From Microcaldota archaeon (GTDB taxonomy: Archaea; Micrarchaeota; Micrarchaeia; Micrarchaeales; Micrarchaeaceae), in contig JAGWHO010000008.1 in the NCBI GenBank assembly GCA_028866715.1, forward strand, positions 1 to 49,957: a stretch of 49,957 bases of DNA, given 5' to 3'. Shown piece by piece: positions 23,835 through 32,248 of this stretch. Under the pieces are notes generated by a model that saw only the letters and a program-made list of their open reading frames with translations, was not told the origin of the DNA and did no database searches. Each line of letters starts with the position of its first letter. Positions within the stretch are counted from its first letter, which is position 1. The position numbers and the translations under genes were made by a program.

Positions 23835-25241
23835 ATGGGCTTCATATTCACCAATGTCATGTCGTCTTACGGGCTTCTTGCCGCCGTTCTGCTGCTTGTC
23901 GCCGCCACGGTGTGCTCGCAGCTCATAAGGTCAAAGCGCGCAGCTCTCTTCACCAGCATGTTCATGCTTGCCGCAGCGGCGGCTTTCTCCGCGCACCTCA
24001 TACTTGTCAGTGTCTCGCTAAGCGTAATCAGCATAATATCGATCAACATGTTCTCCATGCTGTTCGTGCTGCTCTTTGCCGTGGCGATGATGCTGGTAAA
24101 CGTCCTGTCGTACAGGCATTCCCGAGACTACACGTCGTTCGCCATGCTGGCAAGCTTCTCTTTCGCAGGCATCTTCATAGTCGCGACTGCGGCATCGCTC
24201 ATATCCATTTTCATAGGCCTTGAGATAATGGCAATAACTACAGCGTTCATGATACTCTCTGATGGCAAGCACGGGATAGAGTCTGCCACGAAGTTCTTCA
24301 TACTTAGCTCGGTCTCGATAGCGATATTTGCATTCGCATTGGCGCTCATACTCCCGTACAGCGGGCAGCTCCAGCTGTCAGCGCTTTCCGCATCTGCGAT
24401 AACAGGAAACTATCTCATAGTATTGGCGATAGTGCTCTTCGCAGCGGCTCTTGCATTCGAGGCTGCGCTGTTCCCGTTCAACCTCTGGACTCCAGACGTA
24501 TACGAAGGCGCTCCTGGCAACATAACCGCATTGCTTGCCGGGGTGAACAAGAAGGTCGCGTTCGTAGCGCTGATAGAGATATTCATGGTGGTGCTGCTCG
24601 CGTATAAATCAGTGTTCTCGCTGCTGTTCCTTGTGCTCGCGATAGTCACCATGTTCTACGGCAACATAGTTGCCATAGTCCAGAAGAGCGTTAAGCGAAT
24701 GTTTGCTTATTCATCGATATCGCAGGCAGGCTACATAGTCATAGGGCTTGCCGCCGCATCCGCATTCGGAATAGAGGCCAGCATATTCCAGATGGTCGCT
24801 CACGCATTCATGATAATAGGCGCGTTTGCCCTGATCCTCTGGCTCGAATCCAGGAACATAAGAAGCATAGACGATTATGCCGGCCTGAACAGCAGGAACA
24901 GGTTTGCCGCGCTCTCGCTGTCTGTTCTCATGCTGTCCATGGCAGGCATACCCCCGCTTATCGGCTTTGACGGCAAGTTCCTGCTATTCTCGAGCGCTCT
25001 CAGCGCCAACATGCTGGCGCTTGCTGTTCTTGGAATAATAAACAGCTTCATCTCGATCTACTATTACGCGCGCGTGATAAACGCCATGTACACTAGCAAG
25101 GAGCATCCAAGGCTTATGACAGACAGGCACGTTGCAGCCGTAGTGATCGCATGCCTGGTTGTCGTGGTTGCGCTTGGCATATACCCGCAGCCGCTGATAA
25201 CGCTCGCAACGCAGGCCAGCGCTGCAATATTGGTGCTCTAG
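23835..25241 (+). CDS. nuoN: complex I antiporter-like subunit NuoN
   Basis: This is a 468-residue proton-pumping subunit. FPFNLWTPDVYEGAPGNITA and the Lys-bearing GVNKKVAFVAL match NuoN. The in-frame ATG at 23835 is chosen; the TTG-type start further upstream overlaps nuoM. It ends with TAG, which overlaps the minus-strand TAG of the phosphoribosyltransferase as CTAG. Last gene of the Nuo operon. Confidence 0.94.
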   Translation: MGFIFTNVMSSYGLLAAVLLLVAATVCSQLIRSKRAALFTSMFMLAAAAAFSAHLILVSVSLSVISIISINMFSMLFVLLFAVAMMLVNVLSYRHSRDYTSFAMLASFSFAGIFIVATAASLISIFIGLEIMAITTAFMILSDGKHGIESATKFFILSSVSIAIFAFALALILPYSGQLQLSALSASAITGNYLIVLAIVLFAAALAFEAALFPFNLWTPDVYEGAPGNITALLAGVNKKVAFVALIEIFMVVLLAYKSVFSLLFLVLAIVTMFYGNIVAIVQKSVKRMFAYSSISQAGYIVIGLAAASAFGIEASIFQMVAHAFMIIGAFALILWLESRNIRSIDDYAGLNSRNRFAALSLSVLMLSMAGIPPLIGFDGKFLLFSSALSANMLALAVLGIINSFISIYYYARVINAMYTSKEHPRLMTDRHVAAVVIACLVVVVALGIYPQPLITLATQASAAILVL

Positions 25242-25861
25242 CCCTTCTGCCTGCGGTCCATCTCATCGAATACCATGTCGGTGGGTATCGGAGGAAGTAT
25301 GCCGTAGCTCTTCTGGAACTCCTCGTCTATATCATCCTTTTTCTTCCCAGAGTCTAGCAGCTTCTTCACCAGGTTTATCTCATCTTCCCAGTAATTCCAC
25401 GGATAAGCCATCCAGGCCCACTCTTCAGCCGCATAAGCGTAATAGTCAGGCTCGTACTTTGCCGTCTGCTTTATGTACTGAAGCGCAGCAGTCCTCACCT
25501 CTTTGGGGTTGAAGTTCTCCTGTACGTACTTCTTTGCTGCAACGAAGCTATCTCCAGTATCACATATGTCGTCCACTATCAAAACGTTCTTCCCTGACAG
25601 GTCCAGCTTGTATCCGTACTTCACCTCGGCTACTTTGTCCTGCTCCGCAGTCTCGAACCAGTGCTCTACCTTTATCGAGATAACGTCGCGTATGCCCAAC
25701 ATGTCCGCCACAAGCCTCGTGGGCGCAAGCCCGCCCCTTGCCAAGGCTATAGCGACATCCACCTTGTAACCTGACCACTTTATCTCGTCAGATACCTCTT
25801 GCGACCATCTGTTCGCGTCACCCCACGTAACCAGCTTTACCGGTATACTCACATCTGCCAT
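25238..25861 (-). CDS. purine-type phosphoribosyltransferase
   Basis: This 207-residue enzyme transfers a purine base to PRPP. The PRPP loop VLIVDDICDTGDS lies at residues 93-105. The flexible loop and the DVAIALARGGLAPTRL start fit the archaeal hypoxanthine/xanthine salvage family. The ATG at 25861 is used; GTG at 25879 and ATG at 25876 are possible because they overlap the stop of the preceding gene. The C-terminal 70 residues (Trp-rich WAWMAYPWNYWEDEI) are typical of this archaeal form. It follows geranylgeranyl reductase, probably in one operon. Base specificity cannot be read from the sequence. Confidence 0.8.
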   Translation of the reverse strand: MADVSIPVKLVTWGDANRWSQEVSDEIKWSGYKVDVAIALARGGLAPTRLVADMLGIRDVISIKVEHWFETAEQDKVAEVKYGYKLDLSGKNVLIVDDICDTGDSFVAAKKYVQENFNPKEVRTAALQYIKQTAKYEPDYYAYAAEEWAWMAYPWNYWEDEINLVKKLLDSGKKKDDIDEEFQKSYGILPPIPTDMVFDEMDRRQKG

Positions 25862-25875
25862 GATATCACCAAACA

Positions 25876-27000
25876 TCACTCCGTTAATCCTCTCAGGAAA
25901 AATCTTTTTATCATTAGGCTCGGCCTGTCCATGTCGCCGTACTTGCTGAAGAATCCTTCTGCCCCAAGCAGCTTCGACGCCCTGAAGAACGTCTCAAGGC
26001 TCTTTCCGCTGAACGTTGAGTAATAACTGTGCAGCACGCTGTGCATCTTCAGGTCCATGGTGTAGCGCTTCCTCCACTCTTTCTCATAGGCCTCAAGGCT
26101 TGCGCCGCTCTTCACGTTCTTTTCTATAACGTTCGCAAGCGTCTTTGCGCACAGAGCGCCGAATATTATTCCACCTCCTGTAGTCGCCTTGACCTGGCCA
26201 GCTGCATCTCCGACAAGAGCCACGTTGCCCTTGACCGTCCTTGCCCTTGCCGAGAGCGGTATTATGCTTGCAAAGCCGTTAGCCTGCCTTGCGCCGCCTA
26301 TTATGCCGTCTACCATGCCGCTTGCCATGAACTTCTTGAATGCAACTGTGCTGGTTATCTTTGCCCTGCTGCTTATTCCTATCCCGAGCTCTATCCTATC
26401 GTCTGTATAAGGGCAGCTCCATCCGAAGAACCTGTACGCTATCTTGTTGGAAAAATAAAGGCCTACCATGTGCCTGTCTTCTATGTTTGCGCTGTCGTAC
26501 TCTGCCTTGTAGGTGAGTATGTGCTCCTTCGCGCTCGGGAAGCCGAACACGCTCGCAACCGTGGATACTGCCCCGTCGGCGCCAACTAATATGTTGTCCT
26601 TGTCTGCAGCCATCTCTAGCAGCCTGTCCCTGTCCATCCTCTTGCCGAGCACTACCTTTGCTCCGGCGCTTTCCGCGTCTGACTTGCACAGGTCCGCGAG
26701 AATTGCCCTATCGACCACATATGCCTTCGTGTCCTTGGACTTTATCCTGAGCGATTCCTTTCCAGCCCAGAGCACGGCGCCGTTGAGCGTGTTTACCAAT
26801 CCTTTCCTGTACGGTATGCCTGATCTCTCAAGCCCTGCCACCGAGAAGATGCCTGAGGCCTTTCCCGCTCCTTCAGATACATTCCTCTTCGAGTCGTAGA
26901 CCGTGACCTCTATGCCTCTTAAGGCCAGATCCTTCGCTAGCGTAAGCCCTATTACGCCTGCCCCTATAATGCTGACACTCCTTCCCACAGGAATCCCCAC
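25876..27000 (-). CDS. geranylgeranyl reductase family FAD protein
   Basis: This 374-residue flavoprotein belongs to the family that saturates the isoprenoid chains of archaeal ether lipids. The FAD-binding GAGVIG motif is at residues 13-18. VGDAAGQVKATTGGGI is the diagnostic second FAD motif. The conserved YxFxWxxP-type segment is partly seen as YRFFGWSCP. Other FAD enzymes of this superfamily are possible, so the exact substrate is an inference. The promoter faces the TBP gene; the stop overlaps the phosphoribosyltransferase start. Confidence 0.85.
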   Translation of the reverse strand: MGIPVGRSVSIIGAGVIGLTLAKDLALRGIEVTVYDSKRNVSEGAGKASGIFSVAGLERSGIPYRKGLVNTLNGAVLWAGKESLRIKSKDTKAYVVDRAILADLCKSDAESAGAKVVLGKRMDRDRLLEMAADKDNILVGADGAVSTVASVFGFPSAKEHILTYKAEYDSANIEDRHMVGLYFSNKIAYRFFGWSCPYTDDRIELGIGISSRAKITSTVAFKKFMASGMVDGIIGGARQANGFASIIPLSARARTVKGNVALVGDAAGQVKATTGGGIIFGALCAKTLANVIEKNVKSGASLEAYEKEWRKRYTMDLKMHSVLHSYYSTFSGKSLETFFRASKLLGAEGFFSKYGDMDRPSLMIKRFFLRGLTE

Positions 27001-27017
27001 TGAAGCTTAATCAGCAG

Positions 27018-27042
27018 TATATAAACCTTTCTGTTATAAATA
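27018..27042. promoter_or_regulatory. back-to-back promoter region of GGR and the TBP-like gene
   Basis: The minus strand has GGTTTATATAC at about 27017-27027, which is about 22 bases before the reductase ATG. The plus strand has TTATAAATA at 27034-27042, about 28 bases before the GTG at 27066. Both spacings suit leaderless messages. Confidence 0.5.
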
Positions 27043-27065
27043 ATATTGTAAAGGTGTTCAAACGA

Positions 27066-27424
27066 GTGCAAAAAATGCAGGCAACGCCCCTGCAAAGCAG
27101 GTAAAGCGCATATCCGCTCCGCCTGTCAAGATACAGAACATAGTTGTAAGTGCCGACCTGCACGCAGTGATAGACCTTTATGCCCTCTCGAAGGAGGTGA
27201 AGGCCGTAGACTACGAGCCCGAGCAGTTCCCTGGTGCGATATTCAGGGTCGCAGAGCCTAAGGCCGTAATCATACTTTTCAAGAACGGCAAGATGATATG
27301 CACCGGCACGAGCACAGAGGCAAACATAAAGCGCGTCCTTGAATACGCGTCAAAGGTCATCTCGAAGTACGTGATATCGCTCAACCCCCCAGAGACTAAG
27401 AAGGCTGGAGAGAAGAAAAGCTAA
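27066..27424 (+). CDS. tbp: half-length TATA-binding protein (single TBP repeat), start in a shifted frame
   Basis: The encoded domain is one TBP repeat of about 90 residues: IQNIVVSADLHAVIDLYALS, then DYEPEQFPGAIFRVAEPKAV and LFKNGKMICTGTSTEANIKR. It resembles the C-terminal repeat of archaeal TBP, and both Phe residues that kink DNA are present (QFPG and LFKNG). Normal TBP has two such repeats. Here the stop follows directly after a Lys-rich tail. The in-frame GTG at 27167 is inside the domain, and no earlier start exists in this frame. A GTG at 27066 has the right TATA distance and AAGGTG upstream, but is one frame off. A one-base slip at AAAAAA (27070-27075) would join it to the TBP frame, giving about 119 residues. 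Confidence 0.7.
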
Positions 27425-27433
27425 TTGATAATT

Positions 27434-27844
27434 ATGGCTATAAAAACTACTACAGCCCCTTTCATCCTTGCGCTTATAGGCGGAATCATAATACTGCTCT
27501 ACGCCCTTCTTCTTATAATTGAGGCGGCGGTGCTTTCCACACTGGTTGGCGGACCGATTCCCGGAGCTACTGGCGCATCGGGTGCGGCACAGTCCTCACT
27601 TGCTTCTTTGGCAGGCACCGTATCCACCCAGGGCTATACCATGGGCGCCATAGGTGCAGTGTCTGGAATAGTTGTGATTATCTCAGCAATATTACTAAGA
27701 AAAGGCGGCAAGAAGAGAGTAATGACAATGTCCGCACTTGCCATAGCCTTTAGCATAATAAGCTACTTTGGCGGCGCAGGACTGTTCGTTGGCCTCATTC
27801 TTGGTGTTGTCGGGGGCATACTGGGCCTGCTTTACAAAGGTTGA
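27434..27844 (+). CDS. small membrane protein (136 residues)
   Basis: The ATG at 27434 gives MAIKTTTAPFILALIGGIII; the TTG at 27425 is an alternative. Four hydrophobic segments are evident, with Gly-rich helices (IGAVSGIVVIISAILL, GLFVGLILGVVGGILG) and an outside-type Gly/Ala/Ser loop. It has the look of a small DUF4064-like or related archaeal membrane protein, but I do not recognise the family. It begins 9 bases after the TBP-like stop, so they may be co-transcribed. Confidence 0.6.
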   Translation: MAIKTTTAPFILALIGGIIILLYALLLIIEAAVLSTLVGGPIPGATGASGAAQSSLASLAGTVSTQGYTMGAIGAVSGIVVIISAILLRKGGKKRVMTMSALAIAFSIISYFGGAGLFVGLILGVVGGILGLLYKG

Positions 27845-27870
27845 ATCAGCTATCTATCTAAACCAACTGA

Positions 27871-29007
27871 TTATTTCAACTTAGCTACCTGCCTCAACTC
27901 CTTGTCAAATCCTTTGAAGAACTTGTCCCACGAGTAGTTGGTCTCAACTCTCTTTCTGCCGAGCTTGCCCATGCTTTCTGCTATCTTCGGGTGCTCTGCA
28001 AGGTAGATCATCTTCTGCGCCATCTCCTCTGCATTATTGACAAGGTAGCCTGTCCTGTTGTTGAGGATTGTTTCGGCAGGCCCCCCCTCCTTTACCGCTA
28101 TGACCGGCTTTTTGCTCGCCATAGATTCCAGAGGCACGAGGCCGTAGTCCTCGTTCATCGGCGGGTATAATGATGCCGTGCACCTTGAGTAGAGCTTCCT
28201 AAGCACGGCGTCGCTCGGGCTGAGCACGAACTCCACATCCTTAACGATTTTAGCCAGCTCTACCATGTCCTGGTAATAATCATAATAAAATTTGTCCTTT
28301 GATACAGGCCCGACAAGCAATAACCTGTAGCCCTTGATCCTTTTCTTGAAGATGTTGAAGGCCTTTATCGCCATGTCCTGACGCTTGTTCGGCGAGATCC
28401 TCGATACGTATATGAAATACTTTCCATCGCCGTTGTCCCTATAGTTTTCGTAATCGATGCCCCCGTTCAGCACCTTGGCGTTGTTTATGCCGTAATACCT
28501 CTTGATGCGGCTGTTGGTATTGTTGCTGTTCGCCACTATGCGCTCTATCTTTTTTACGACCTGCCGGTCTATCCCTTTCACGAACTTGGCGCCCATTATG
28601 TAAACCGGCCTTTGGTGCGGCTTCCTGAGCGAGAGCCTGTATTCGTAAAGGTCATAGATGTCCCTCAAGGGGGTATGGCAGTACCACAATACCCGCTCGT
28701 TCTTGTTCCTTATCCAATGACTTGGCGCCATGTGCGCGTTTATAACATCGTAATCGTCTTTTAGCTTGAGATTGTAGAACGAAAGGCCGTAATTGAGGCC
28801 CTGCGCCACCCTACCGTATGGAAGCAGCTTGGTGGCCGTAGTCTTCCCGACCAGCTCGACATCCAAGTCCTTGAACTCGCTGAACGTCCTGTTCTTGTCG
28901 TACTCTACCGTGTAAATCTTTGCGTCGTAGCGCTGCGCTATCTTCAAGAGGACGCGCTCCGCCCCTCCCTTCAATGTGAGGTTGGTCTGGGCCATTACGA
29001 GCTTCAA
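27871..29007 (-). CDS. glycosyltransferase family 4
   Basis: This 378-residue enzyme has the GT-B fold of family 4. The C-terminal donor-binding part shows FIYVSRISPNKRQDMAIKAF, LLVGPVSKD and the acidic motif EDYGLVPLE near residues 284-292, followed by KPVIAVKEGGPAETI. The N-terminal half has the LKGGAERVL acceptor loop. It probably adds a sugar to a glycan or glycolipid on the cytosolic face of the membrane; substrate unknown. It is divergent from SRP54 and could serve surface glycoprotein synthesis (inference). Confidence 0.85.
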   Translation of the reverse strand: MKLVMAQTNLTLKGGAERVLLKIAQRYDAKIYTVEYDKNRTFSEFKDLDVELVGKTTATKLLPYGRVAQGLNYGLSFYNLKLKDDYDVINAHMAPSHWIRNKNERVLWYCHTPLRDIYDLYEYRLSLRKPHQRPVYIMGAKFVKGIDRQVVKKIERIVANSNNTNSRIKRYYGINNAKVLNGGIDYENYRDNGDGKYFIYVSRISPNKRQDMAIKAFNIFKKRIKGYRLLLVGPVSKDKFYYDYYQDMVELAKIVKDVEFVLSPSDAVLRKLYSRCTASLYPPMNEDYGLVPLESMASKKPVIAVKEGGPAETILNNRTGYLVNNAEEMAQKMIYLAEHPKIAESMGKLGRKRVETNYSWDKFFKGFDKELRQVAKLK

Positions 29008-29077
29008 ATACGCACCGGTTATATAAGGCAGGATAGGTATTAAAAGCCGAATTTACAGAATATTATTACTGGTTTTG

Positions 29078-30373
29078 ATGGATCTTGGAGAGGGTCTGCG
29101 TCAGGCAATCGCGAAGCTCACCCATGCAACGATTATAGACGCAAAGACCATAAAGGAGTTCACTAAAGCTCTGCAGAAGACTCTGCTCAGCGCAGACGTA
29201 GAGGTAAAGCTTGTCCTGGAATTCACGAAGAGCATAGAGGGCCAGGCGCTGAAGAGCAAGCCTCCGGCAGGAGTGACTCCCAAAGACTACATAACAAATC
29301 TAGTTTACGACGAACTTGTAAAGCTGATAGGCCCTTCATACGAGCCCAAGCTCAAGAGGCAGAGAATACTGCTCATGGGGCTCTACGGTTCCGGGAAGAC
29401 GACCAGCGCCGCAAAGCTTGCCAAGTTCTACAGCGACAGGGGATTGAGCACAGCGCTGATATGCTGCGACGTATCGCGACCAGCGGCATACATGCAGCTC
29501 GAGACTCTCGCAAAGCAGGCTAATGTCCCGTTCTTCGGCATAGAAAATGAGAAGAGCGCGGCAAGGATAGTGAAGAAAGGTCTCGAAAAGTTCAAGGACA
29601 AGCAGGTAGTCATATGCGACACTAGCGGCAGAAGCGGCCTGGACCAGCAGCTCATCGATGAGCTGAAAGACGTATCAAGGGAATTCGGCCCAGACGAGAA
29701 CATACTTGTCATGAGCGCGGACATAGGCCAGGTCGTGGGAAGGCAGGCAACGGAATTCGACAGGGCTGTGAAGCTCTCAGGAATCATAGTAACAAAGATG
29801 GACGGATCTGGCAAGGGCGGAGGCGCGCTCAGTGCGGCAAACGCTGCAAAGGTGCCGGTCATGTTCATCGGAATTGGAGAGAAGCTCGCGAACATCGAGC
29901 CGTTCAACTCCGAGAAGTTCATAGGCGGCCTTCTTGGCATACCAGATCTAGGATCCCTGATAGAGAGGGTGCAAGAGGCAGTGAAAGAGGCGAACATCAA
30001 TCCAGAAGAGGCGATGTCGGAGGAACTCACATTCGATACATTTTACAGCCAGCTCAAGGCAATGGGCAAGATGGGCTCATTGAAGAGCGTGTTCGGCATG
30101 ATTGGCGCGGCAGACGTCCCGAAAGAGGTCCTGGAACAGGGGGAAGACAAGCTCAAGAGATACAAGGTGATAATCTCGTCGATGACGAAAGAAGAGAGGC
30201 AGACCGGGAAGCTGCTGCACAACCCTGACAGGATCAAGAGGATAGCCAACGGCAGCGGAACGACGGAGAGGGATGTCCATGCCATGATCTCGGAGTTCAA
30301 CAAGATGAAGAAGACGTTCGACGCATTGAAAAATGACAGGAACTTCAAGAAGAAGTTCATGAATTTCAAGTAA
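29078..30373 (+). CDS. srp54: signal recognition particle protein SRP54
   Basis: This 431-residue GTPase binds signal sequences and the SRP RNA. The N domain opens the protein (MDLGEGLRQAIAKL). G1 is GLYGSGKTTSAAK near residue 101, G3 is CDTSGRSG, and G4 is TKMDGSGKGG. The Met-rich M domain (residues ~315-431: LKAMGKMGSLKSVFGMIGAA, RIKRIANGSGTTERDV) ends the protein. ATG at 29078 is used; a TTG one codon earlier is possible. A minus-strand mini gene lies just downstream. Confidence 0.96.
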   Translation: MDLGEGLRQAIAKLTHATIIDAKTIKEFTKALQKTLLSADVEVKLVLEFTKSIEGQALKSKPPAGVTPKDYITNLVYDELVKLIGPSYEPKLKRQRILLMGLYGSGKTTSAAKLAKFYSDRGLSTALICCDVSRPAAYMQLETLAKQANVPFFGIENEKSAARIVKKGLEKFKDKQVVICDTSGRSGLDQQLIDELKDVSREFGPDENILVMSADIGQVVGRQATEFDRAVKLSGIIVTKMDGSGKGGGALSAANAAKVPVMFIGIGEKLANIEPFNSEKFIGGLLGIPDLGSLIERVQEAVKEANINPEEAMSEELTFDTFYSQLKAMGKMGSLKSVFGMIGAADVPKEVLEQGEDKLKRYKVIISSMTKEERQTGKLLHNPDRIKRIANGSGTTERDVHAMISEFNKMKKTFDALKNDRNFKKKFMNFK

Positions 30374-30383
30374 GTAATAATCG

Positions 30384-30436
30384 ATTAAAGAAAAAAGAAA
30401 AAGAGAAAAAGAAAAAAGATAAAGCGTTTTCACGCC
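30384..30436 (-). terminator. T-rich trailer of the minus-strand basic peptide gene
   Basis: On the minus strand this stretch is a series of T runs broken by C (complement of AAAGAAAAAAG and similar). T-rich tracts are the usual archaeal terminator signal. It also lies in the trailer of srp54, where it would be A-rich RNA. Confidence 0.4.
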
Positions 30437-30526
30437 TTATCTCTTGCGCTTCTTAGAAGACTTCTTTGCCTTTCTCTTCGTGCTGCGCTTCTTTCCCTTT
30501 GACTTTGTTCTCTTTTTCATAGCCAT
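30437..30526 (-). CDS. 29-residue basic peptide
   Basis: The peptide is MAMKKRTKSKGKKRSTKRKA followed by KKSSKKRKR, with more than half Lys/Arg. It has no hydrophobic core. A downstream T-rich tract and an AT-rich TATA-like stretch upstream (near 30570-30590) support a real gene, and it is convergent to srp54. It may bind RNA or DNA, like a ribosomal or histone-tail-like peptide, but no known archaeal family is recognised. A second ATG (30520) would shorten it by two residues. Proof of expression is lacking. Confidence 0.5.
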   Translation of the reverse strand: MAMKKRTKSKGKKRSTKRKAKKSSKKRKR

Positions 30527-30655
30527 TTTTATTCACTATTTGCTTTTTAGCGATTGGAACTCACTGCAAAAGTATTTAATGGTATTTAATTTTGCGCATT
30601 GCACACAATTATTATCTTTGCATGAAAGAATGTATTTGAAAGCGCAAATGGTAGC

Positions 30656-31768
30656 ATGTCCGATAAGAAGGGAGTACTCGAGGAAAAGCTGCAAGAGCTC
30701 AAGGACGAGTACAAGAACACGAAATACAACAAAGCGACTAACATCCATCTCGGGATACTGCGAAGAAAGATAGCGGAGACGAAGAAGGAGATAATAGAGG
30801 CAAGCAAAAGGAGGAAAGGCGAGGGGTTCTTCATCAAGAAGATGGGAGATGCGACTGTCGCGCTTGTCGGCTTCCCCAGCGCAGGCAAATCGTCGCTCAT
30901 AAACAAGATAGCCCGCACCAAATCAAAAACGGCGCAATACGCATTCACCACAACAAGCATAATCCCTGGCACTATGCTGTACAAGGACACGCACATACAG
31001 GTCTTCGACATGCCTGGTTTGATTGAAGGCGCGCACATAGGCGCCGGCGGCGGGAAGACAATAATCGCTGCGATGAAGGTCGCAGACTTGATAGTTTTTG
31101 TCATCGACGTGAACCAGGCGCACCAGCTCGATACCCTCATGGAAGAGCTAAAGGCCCTTAACATACGAATAAACAAGCAGAGGCCAAAGCTCTCGATCGC
31201 AGAAACGGATTCCAACACCAGCATAATCATAGAGGTCAACAAGTCCGGTATGCCTGATAGCGACATAATACTCATACTCAGGGAACTGGGCATACACAAC
31301 GCAAAGGTCAGGATACGAGAGAAAGTCGATGTTGACGAGCTGATAGCCCTTGTCGCAGAGAAGATATACTACATGAAGGCGATAGTCGCGCTGAACAAGA
31401 TAGACACCAACAAAAACCACCAGAAGATCGCGGACGAGATATCCGCAAAATATGGCAGCATCAAAGTGGTTCAAATAAGCGCCACAGAGGGCATTAACAT
31501 CGAAAAGCTCAAGGAAGAGATATACAAGGCGTTGGACATAATCACGATTTATCTGAAACCGAGGATGGGCGATGAGAGGCTCATGCCGATGGTACTCGAA
31601 AGCGGTTCCAACGTGGGCGATGCGGCAAAGATCTTCCATACCGAGATAGTCGATGAATTGCAGTGTGCATACGTGAGCGGTCCGAGCATAAAGTTCGGCA
31701 AACAGAGGGTCGGGGCTGCGCATGTGCTCAAGGACGGCGACGTAGTAACATTTATTAAGAACAAGTGA
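30656..31768 (+). CDS. DRG-type GTPase (Obg superfamily) with TGS domain
   Basis: This 370-residue GTPase belongs to the DRG/Rbg family, which acts with ribosomes. Helical N-terminus (KLQELKDEYKNTKYNKATNI) is DRG-like. P-loop GFPSAGKSS is at residues 72-80, G3 is DMPGLIEGA, and G4 is NKID. The C-terminal TGS domain (residues ~295-370) includes DAAKIFHTEI and FGKQRVGAAHVLKDGDVVTF. The ATG at 30656 gives a normal start. Start of a likely operon with the next two genes. Confidence 0.93.
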   Translation: MSDKKGVLEEKLQELKDEYKNTKYNKATNIHLGILRRKIAETKKEIIEASKRRKGEGFFIKKMGDATVALVGFPSAGKSSLINKIARTKSKTAQYAFTTTSIIPGTMLYKDTHIQVFDMPGLIEGAHIGAGGGKTIIAAMKVADLIVFVIDVNQAHQLDTLMEELKALNIRINKQRPKLSIAETDSNTSIIIEVNKSGMPDSDIILILRELGIHNAKVRIREKVDVDELIALVAEKIYYMKAIVALNKIDTNKNHQKIADEISAKYGSIKVVQISATEGINIEKLKEEIYKALDIITIYLKPRMGDERLMPMVLESGSNVGDAAKIFHTEIVDELQCAYVSGPSIKFGKQRVGAAHVLKDGDVVTFIKNK

Positions 31769-31789
31769 CGCTATACTACCGGCGATATA

Positions 31790-32239
31790 ATGGGGATAAA
31801 GTACTGGGAATTCGAGGATGCCCCCCTCAAGGAGAAGCTGAAGAACGTCAACGTGCGCGACATAGCGAAGATATTCTTCGACAACGAGACAGAGGCATAC
31901 AGGTTCGCCTCGCTGCTTCACGCAGTCAAGAAGAACAAGCAGCTCAGGCTCAAGCAGGTGCCAGACCACATACCAATAGCAACAGCCAAGAGGTATCTCG
32001 ATTACGCGGTGCAGGTAGGCCTTCTGAAACATGAGGATAACGCCTACATGCTCACCGACAGGTTCTCAAAGCCGTTCAAGAACATAACCGTTTATATAAA
32101 AGAGTGGATGGACAGCCCAAATGAAGAGGATCTCGCAATAGAGTTCGCCACAGCGAGAAAGGGGAGGCAGGGCAAGCGAGGAGGGAAAACTCCTGCTGCC
32201 AAAGCGCCCGAGCCGCAAGGCATCTCGCCAGCCCAGTAA
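31790..32239 (+). CDS. winged-helix-like protein (149 residues)
   Basis: The product has a helical central domain: DIAKIFFDNETEAYRFASLL, HIPIATAKRYLDYAVQVGLL and a wing strand (NAYMLTDRFSKPF). The Lys/Gly/Ala-rich C-terminal ~35 residues look disordered. I read it as a small winged-helix protein, probably DNA- or RNA-binding. It follows the DRG gene by 21 bases, so it may be co-transcribed. Function unknown. Confidence 0.6.
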   Translation: MGIKYWEFEDAPLKEKLKNVNVRDIAKIFFDNETEAYRFASLLHAVKKNKQLRLKQVPDHIPIATAKRYLDYAVQVGLLKHEDNAYMLTDRFSKPFKNITVYIKEWMDSPNEEDLAIEFATARKGRQGKRGGKTPAAKAPEPQGISPAQ

Positions 32240-32248
32240 ATGGTATCT

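Noticed and set aside
27434-27844. Second half of TBP in the gene after the TBP-like frame
   Set aside because: The gene encodes four hydrophobic segments with no TBP pattern, so it does not supply the missing repeat.
30374-30436. A-rich tract as a structured RNA or slippage site of srp54
   Set aside because: It lies after the srp54 stop. A T-rich terminator of the minus-strand gene is the simpler reading.
30444-30773. 109-codon plus-strand frame before the DRG gene
   Set aside because: It covers the complement of the basic-peptide gene and the DRG start in the wrong frame. Its Phe-rich start is only the complement of Lys codons.
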